Assembly: GCF_018320785.1 (NCBI RefSeq)
Contig: NC_054866.1
Span: 10,629,385-10,693,384, forward strand
DNA: 64,000 nt
DNA from: Cheilinus undulatus
Lineage: Eukaryota > Chordata > Actinopteri > Labriformes > Labridae
Direction: 5' to 3'
Of this stretch, positions 45,379 to 64,000 are shown one piece after another. The stretch's first letter is position 1; the number at the start of each line of letters is the position of its first letter. A program made the translations under genes and the position numbers. A model generated the notes under the pieces. The model ran no database searches, was not told where the DNA came from, and worked only from the letters and a program-made list of their open reading frames with translations.

Positions 45379-46138
45379 CAGGTGCATCTTTAAAAAATAG
45401 AATATCATGGAAAACTAGTTTGGTTTCTTGTGATTTAATTCAAGATGTGAAACTTCCTCCAGAGTTTGGAGGAAGATCAGAGAGGCAGTGATGATTTGAG
45501 GTGCCATGTTATCTGCTGCTCTTGATCCACAGAGCTTTATCAAGTCCAGAGTCAATGCGGTCAGATGTCTACCAGGAGATTTTAGAGTCCTACATGCATC
45601 CATCTGCTGAGAAGCTTTATAGAGTCACTGATTTCCTTTTCCAACAGGGCTTGACACCTGACCACAGGGAGGCCAAAATACCAAAAACTGGTTTGTGGAC
45701 CATGGAATTACTGATTTATTGGACAGCCAACTGGTCTGACCTGAACCCTGTAAAGAATCTCTGAGGGAAGATGAGAGACTCAACTGTACAGACAAGCTGA
45801 AGGCTGCTATCAAAGCAACCTGGGCTTCATAACAACCCAGCAGTGCCACGGGCTGATTGGCTCCATGCCACGTTGCACAGAGGCAGTAATTCCTGCAAAA
45901 GGAGCTCCAAAATATTACGAGTGCATAAATGGGCATAAGACAAACATTCCTGTATTCTAAATCCTTTTTTGGACTGGTGTTTTGTGATATTCTAATATTT
46001 GGGGATTGGGATTTTTTGATTTGTGTGAGCTATGAGCCATAATCATCAACATTTACTCTAAAAAGTTTCACTTCTTGAATAAATCACAGTGAAAAAAAGT
46101 TTTTTCATGATAGTCAAGTTTTTTTTTAAATGCACCTG
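45379..46138 (+). mobile_element. Tc1-like transposon, internally deleted, dead transposase
   Basis: The left end CAGGTGCATCTTTAAAAAAT and the right end TTTAAATGCACCTG are inverted termini. The plus strand keeps transposase scraps: VYQEILESYMHPSAEKLYRV, FLFQQGLTPDH and WSDLNPVKNL. The second catalytic residue (FQQD in this family) reads FQQG, so catalysis is lost irrespective of the deletions. At 760 bp it is about half the length usual for Tc1 elements. Confidence 0.82.
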
Positions 46139-46398
46139 AATAAAGATAAATGAATGTAAAGACACTTTCATCAAATAAACACTAAAGCATCTTAAATAAA
46201 TTACCCAACCTTTAACACAGAAACAGTCAATGATTGCCATGCTGTGACACATCATGTCCATTAGATGGCAACACTGTTGTGCTTTTCTTTGAGTCCTTTA
46301 AAGACAGATTTTTTATCATCAATCACCAAAATGATTAAATCACAACAAGAGACCTCCTCATACTCAACGCCCACATTTAATCAGACTAAACTGCAAAG

Positions 46399-59892
<13,494 letters not shown>

Positions 59893-60469
59893 GGTTACAC
59901 GGACAGCTCAGTGCACTTCAATTAGCTTTTTTCAAGGCAACCTGCCTATATTATGCTGCAGCTATGCTTTCTAAAAGAAGCTAATGAAAAATCACCTGCA
60001 AAAACAGCCAAACATTGCTATGACCAAAGAGCTGGAGAGGAGATCCAGTGGAAGACTGATGCATGCAGTAGATTTAAGAGTGACTTTGAGGGTTGGTACT
60101 TTGGCCACTTATTAGCGGATTCAGCAGTTTTTGAGACTAATTAACTAAAGACTAATTATTAACGTCACATGATGGAAAACACCTTCAGTCAAATAGTTAC
60201 ACTAGCTTTCAACTATTTACTGGGGATGCACTGATTCAACACTGGTATCGACAAACATCAGACATCAGTCCAGTGGTGTGGTATGAACCAGTGATGGTAG
60301 CAGATGGGAAGCTGTTGTGTCACATCAATTTAATGTTAGCATCTACAAAACCCCACCACTGAGTCAAAGAAGAGATTTTTACTGGGCAGAAAAAGTGGCC
60401 TATTGGAAAAATCTGACTTATCTTCATGGTCAAACAAGTGAAAATGTTAGCACAGTGGGAGCCTTGCAC

Positions 60470-61322
60470 TAAACCCTCTGGGGAGCCTGGGACTCAGTTG
60501 ATGTTAATGTTATAATTCTGATTAGGACTGAACCTGATAAAAGTGGAAAAAATATTAATTTATATGGTTCTTACAGCAGTTTTTCTGCAGAGACCTGCAT
60601 GGGTCCTAAGGGTGAGTTTTTGAAATAAAATCTGTATTGCTCAAGAAACAAAAATTCCACAAAATCAATGTTGTTAAAAATTTATTGACACATACAGAGC
60701 ACTTTTAAATTCCCCCCAAACATTTCACTCTGCAATTCATATTTGGAAAATGTTCGATATTATGTGGTTTTCTTGTTATTATAGGGGCTACGTTATGAAA
60801 GAAATTGCCAAAAAATGAAAATAAAAAATTTTTAAAAATAAATGAAAGCTTTATAGTTCTGATTACGGCTGAAGCTGAGAAATGATTTAAGCTTTGAGAG
60901 TGGAAAAAATATTAATTGATATTATTTTTTTGGGACTTTTTCTGCAGGGACCCATTTGGGTCCCAAGGGTCCTAAAGTGTGAGTTTTTGATATAGACCTT
61001 GTTGTAATTTATTGGCTTATACAAGGCTCTTATCACTTCCCCCCCAAAACATTCCACTCTGCAATACATGATTTATATTTTGTGCTTTTCTTTTTAAAAT
61101 AGGGGCTGCTATTACGATAAAAATGCCATGAAAATGTAAAAAAAAAAGTTAAAAACTTCATGGGTTTTATTAGGGCTGAAGCCATTTAAAGATTTAAGCT
61201 TTGAATTTGGAAAAAGTATTAATTTATATGATTTTTATTGCATTTTTTTTTTTTTGCAGCAACCTGTTTGGGTTCCAAAGGTGCTAGGTGTGATTTTTCC
61301 TGGGGGGACCCCAGAGGGTTAA
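60470..61322. mobile_element. Non-autonomous element with CCCTCTGGGG termini and three internal tandem units
   Basis: AAACCCTCTGGGGAGCCTGG (60473) and GGGGGGACCCCAGAGGGTTAA (to 61322) are inverted. Inside, three diverged units share GTGGAAAAAATATTAATT, GGGTCCxAAGGGT, CACTCTGCAAT and ATAGGGGCT landmarks, spaced about 310-360 bp. TTAA at the right end suggests a TTAA-type transposon. Confidence 0.5.
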
Positions 61323-61439
61323 AAAGGTATTGAAAAAACATCTAAATTGGCAGCTGGCTGAACTGTTATTGTAAACATTAGGGTCAGCTTTTGCTCTATT
61401 TTTTAAAATCGGTGCATTTCTACTGTTCAAAATTTGACC

Positions 61440-62433
61440 TTGTCCCAGTGGTGCCTGCCTTTAATGTCACATCTTATTCCTCTGATTGGCATACAGTGAA
61501 TATGACAGAACATTTGTCCAATCACTCTTGAAGTTTTTCTGGAAAGGCTCCAACCCTGTCTGCTCTGTCAAAATCAGATATACATTAGTTTTTCAAAAAT
61601 GAAAATAAATCTGAATTAGAAACACATACAGAGGCGTATTAGGGCCACTTAATAAAAGGTAAATAAAAAATTATGAGGATCCATAAACTTTTGAGCAAAA
61701 ATGAAAAAAATTGCGGGATAAAAAGGAAATTTTTGAGACTATGAAGTCATATAGGACACAAACTCAGAATTTCGGAGTTTAAAAAGTTGTATACAAACAA
61801 GAAAACTTAAAATTTCCAAGTTTATAAAGATTGGAAACTTAGAATTTCCAGATTTCTAAATTCATGAATTTATAATGTTTCAAAGGCAAAAATTTACAAA
61901 AAAACCAAACCAAAAACAGTAGTTGGACTTTTGACTTTATTAAAAAAAAAAATTCAAAGTTTTTTTTCATTTAAATTTACAACTGTTAAAGTAAAAAAAA
62001 AAAAAAAAAAAAATCCATTTTGTTCTCGTAAGTTTCCGACTTTTTAAACTTGAGAATTTTTCTTGGGAATTAAACAGATCCTCTCTATTTATATTTAGAG
62101 TGGTCCAAATATGCCAACAAAATAAGGAGTAGTTTATACTTAGATCTATTTCAGGAACAAGTGAATGTAGGTTTATTATGGTCTTAATTTGTCAATGAAA
62201 ACAAATAAAATTGTTGTGAATCCTTTCCAAGTGGGTCCTTAGGGGTCTTAGCTTTTCTTAGGTACGAGTTGGGGGGGTGTCTAACTTGGTTGTTGTCAAA
62301 TCCACTGTGGAGAAAATGACTGGGACTTTTACTTCTGGATCCTAACTGTCAAGCTCTTGGCTCTTGTCCAGATGGATGCTAAAATTTTTACACGCCATGG
62401 ATATGGGGAACATGCCATCTGGTATGCCAGGTT
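61440..62433. mobile_element. Interrupted copy of the helicase-fragment element
   Basis: CCTCTGATTGGCATACAGTG (61480) matches the right subterminal text of the copies at 1118 and 53452. GTCCAGATGGATGCT...CCATCTGGTATGCCAGGTTAG (62370-62433) matches their terminus. The intervening 800 bp is A/T-rich and unexplained. Confidence 0.4.
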
Positions 62434-62440
62434 AGCACGG

Positions 62441-62580
62441 ATGGCCTAATGGTTAGGTGATGCCCCATATACAGAAGCAACAGCCCAGTTTAAGTCTGAC
62501 CTGTGGTTCCTCTCCTGCATGTTGTCCCCCCTTATCTCCTTGATTTCACCGTCCTGTCTTCTCCAAATAAAGACAAAAGT
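62441..62580 (+). mobile_element. tRNA-derived SINE
   Basis: A box TGGCCTAATGG, degenerate B box AGTTTAAGTCTGACC, then the typical TCCTCTCCTGCATGTTGTCC and CCAAATAAAGACAAAAG end. Inserted directly after the transposon terminus at 62433. Confidence 0.7.
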
Positions 62581-64000
62581 CTCCACTAAAAGCCCTCACA
62601 ACCATGACAAAAAAGACACCAGTAAAGTCAACATAAGCAAATAGTCCTTTAATCATTTGACAGCACTGCTTTCATCAAAAACATCCATTTTCCATTCAGA
62701 TCACACTCTTCATCAGATTGTACAAACGAGGGCAGCTTCACTTCTCTGAATGAACACAGTGTGAATGTGTGTAAGGAGCTTGTGTTGAACAAATTTACGC
62801 TTCGGCATAGGAAACATGCATGTGCATACAATCACTTTTCACACGTCATACAAGCTGTAAGCACACCAAGGGAAATGAAAAATTACAATTCAAGGTGAAA
62901 ATTCAGAGCATGTTATTTCAGTTGAAACAGTGCAATGTGATTTTCTTTTGCAAGAAACACAAACTCCAACAAACAACCAACTGCTTGGTTTATTGTGTTT
63001 GCCCAGTTATTGTTAAGATACTTAAGTTAATTAAACAATGTACGAGTGTATTTGATCAAAAAATAAAGTTCCCTGCTGGGTTTCACACTTTAAAGCCCAT
63101 ATATGTTAAACTCATGGGAATCACACAGTGACGCAGAAATCCATTAAATCTTATACCTTCAGGTTCTGTGAAGGTAGGAGTTCTTTCAAATCTTAAAAAC
63201 AATCTCAAAGTCTAAATTTCCTCCTGGTACTGTTTAGGAGTTTGCAGTCTAAGACAACAATGTTTAAATTCAGCATTTTCAGTCCCTGCTGGCAGTGGTT
63301 TTCATACAAACCCATCTCCAGCAGAATGTAAGGAAAACCAAAGAAAAAAAATCCCAGAAAATATAGCGACTTAAAGCAAAACATTGTGCTTACATTTCTG
63401 AAAAAGCGATCTGACCTCATCTAAAATCATAAATTAAGATTTCAGTCACATTTCACATCCAAACACATTCACTCATTCTTCCCTTGACTGTCTAATTTTA
63501 CAGTGCCATCCAGAATGAAAATTAACATTAAAAAAACAACTTTCAAACACATTTCAATAAATTAAGAGGAACTCTAATGTGTTCAGATAATTCAGAAACT
63601 CCAGGCCAAAAACATTCAGAAATCCTGTGGCTGGAGGAAGTTTAAAAAAGTTATTTTAACATGGCTACTTAATCAAAGCAAACAAATCTCCTGATTGAAG
63701 GGCTTGGAAATGTGCTGATCAAAGTGCTTGTCTAAGACACAAGGATACTCAGGATCATCTTCCTAATGCTCTGCAGTATTCAGCACAATCAATAATATCA
63801 TTTTGGGTTTGGTTGTTTAAAAACTATTATGTTTTCACTGCACCACTTCACTACACTCATTCAAACTCCACATATAAAAACATTATCATTTAATGTTGAG
63901 GACAATTTAAACCGCTGCTTCCTGTTTAAGTCACAACAACTTTATAATTTTATCAGACAGAGTGTTCTGGCTCAAAGCAACAATATGAATCTCTCCCACT
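62581..64000. other. Unassigned right end; possibly 3' UTR of a minus-strand gene
   Basis: No coding content. Minus-strand ATTAAA near 62650 and AATAAA (TTTATT on plus, about 62988) could be polyadenylation signals of a gene lying right of the window. Unproven. Confidence 0.25.

Noticed and set aside
46370-46398. ATTAAA (minus strand, near 46376) as the slc5a2 polyadenylation signal
   Set aside because: It lies only about 20 bases after the stop codon, too close to be accepted without transcript data.

Overview
This is a window of teleost fish nuclear DNA. It is AT-rich, intron-containing and packed with fish-type transposable elements: several Tc1/mariner-like copies, hAT-like non-autonomous elements with 8-bp target duplications, tRNA-derived SINEs and microsatellites. 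No prokaryotic signature is present. Three protein genes can be modelled exon by exon from splice signals, reading phase and remembered human protein sequence. The species cannot be named from this window.

Left third (1 to about 20.6 kb, minus strand): coq8b (ADCK4-like), the mitochondrial UbiB-family atypical kinase/ATPase of coenzyme Q biosynthesis. One 5' non-coding exon and 14 coding exons are visible, coding for 528 residues in continuous phase. The 3' coding exons lie beyond the left edge. The KxGQ, alanine-rich loop, ExD and DFG motifs can all be read. Introns hold an internally deleted Tc1, a second Tc1 remnant, two inverted-repeat elements, a SINE and a DNA element carrying a RecQ-like helicase fragment.

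Middle (about 20.6 to 44.3 kb): a 3.7-kb divergent intergenic region, then fbxo46 on the plus strand. A promoter-like block (perfect CArG box, inverted CCAAT, YY1-like motif) precedes a non-coding first exon ending at 24607. A 15.3-kb first intron follows, and two coding exons (40069-40548 and 40637-42457) give a 766-residue F-box protein. The intron contains a nearly complete Tc1-like transposon, hAT-like elements with perfect target duplications, a BED-finger remnant of a hAT transposase and a perfect 21-bp-arm palindrome. A 46-codon upstream ORF ends in a TGATG overlap with the main start codon.

Right third (46.4 to 59.9 kb, minus strand): slc5a2-like (SGLT2) sodium/glucose cotransporter, 15 coding exons and 661 residues, complete, and convergent with fbxo46. 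Its introns hold a three-level nest of transposons, a TTAA-flanked element with a tRNA-like insert, a hAT-like element with a hexanucleotide array, and more copies of the helicase-fragment element. From 60 to 64 kb only repeats are recognised. The last 1.4 kb could be the 3' UTR of a further minus-strand gene, but nothing proves it.

The three genes do not form a pathway (CoQ biosynthesis, ubiquitin ligase adaptor, sugar transport); they are simply neighbours. I see no convincing undescribed molecular system. The most interesting leads are the fbxo46 uORF and promoter, the helicase-carrying element family, the perfect palindrome and the well-preserved transposon insertion structures.
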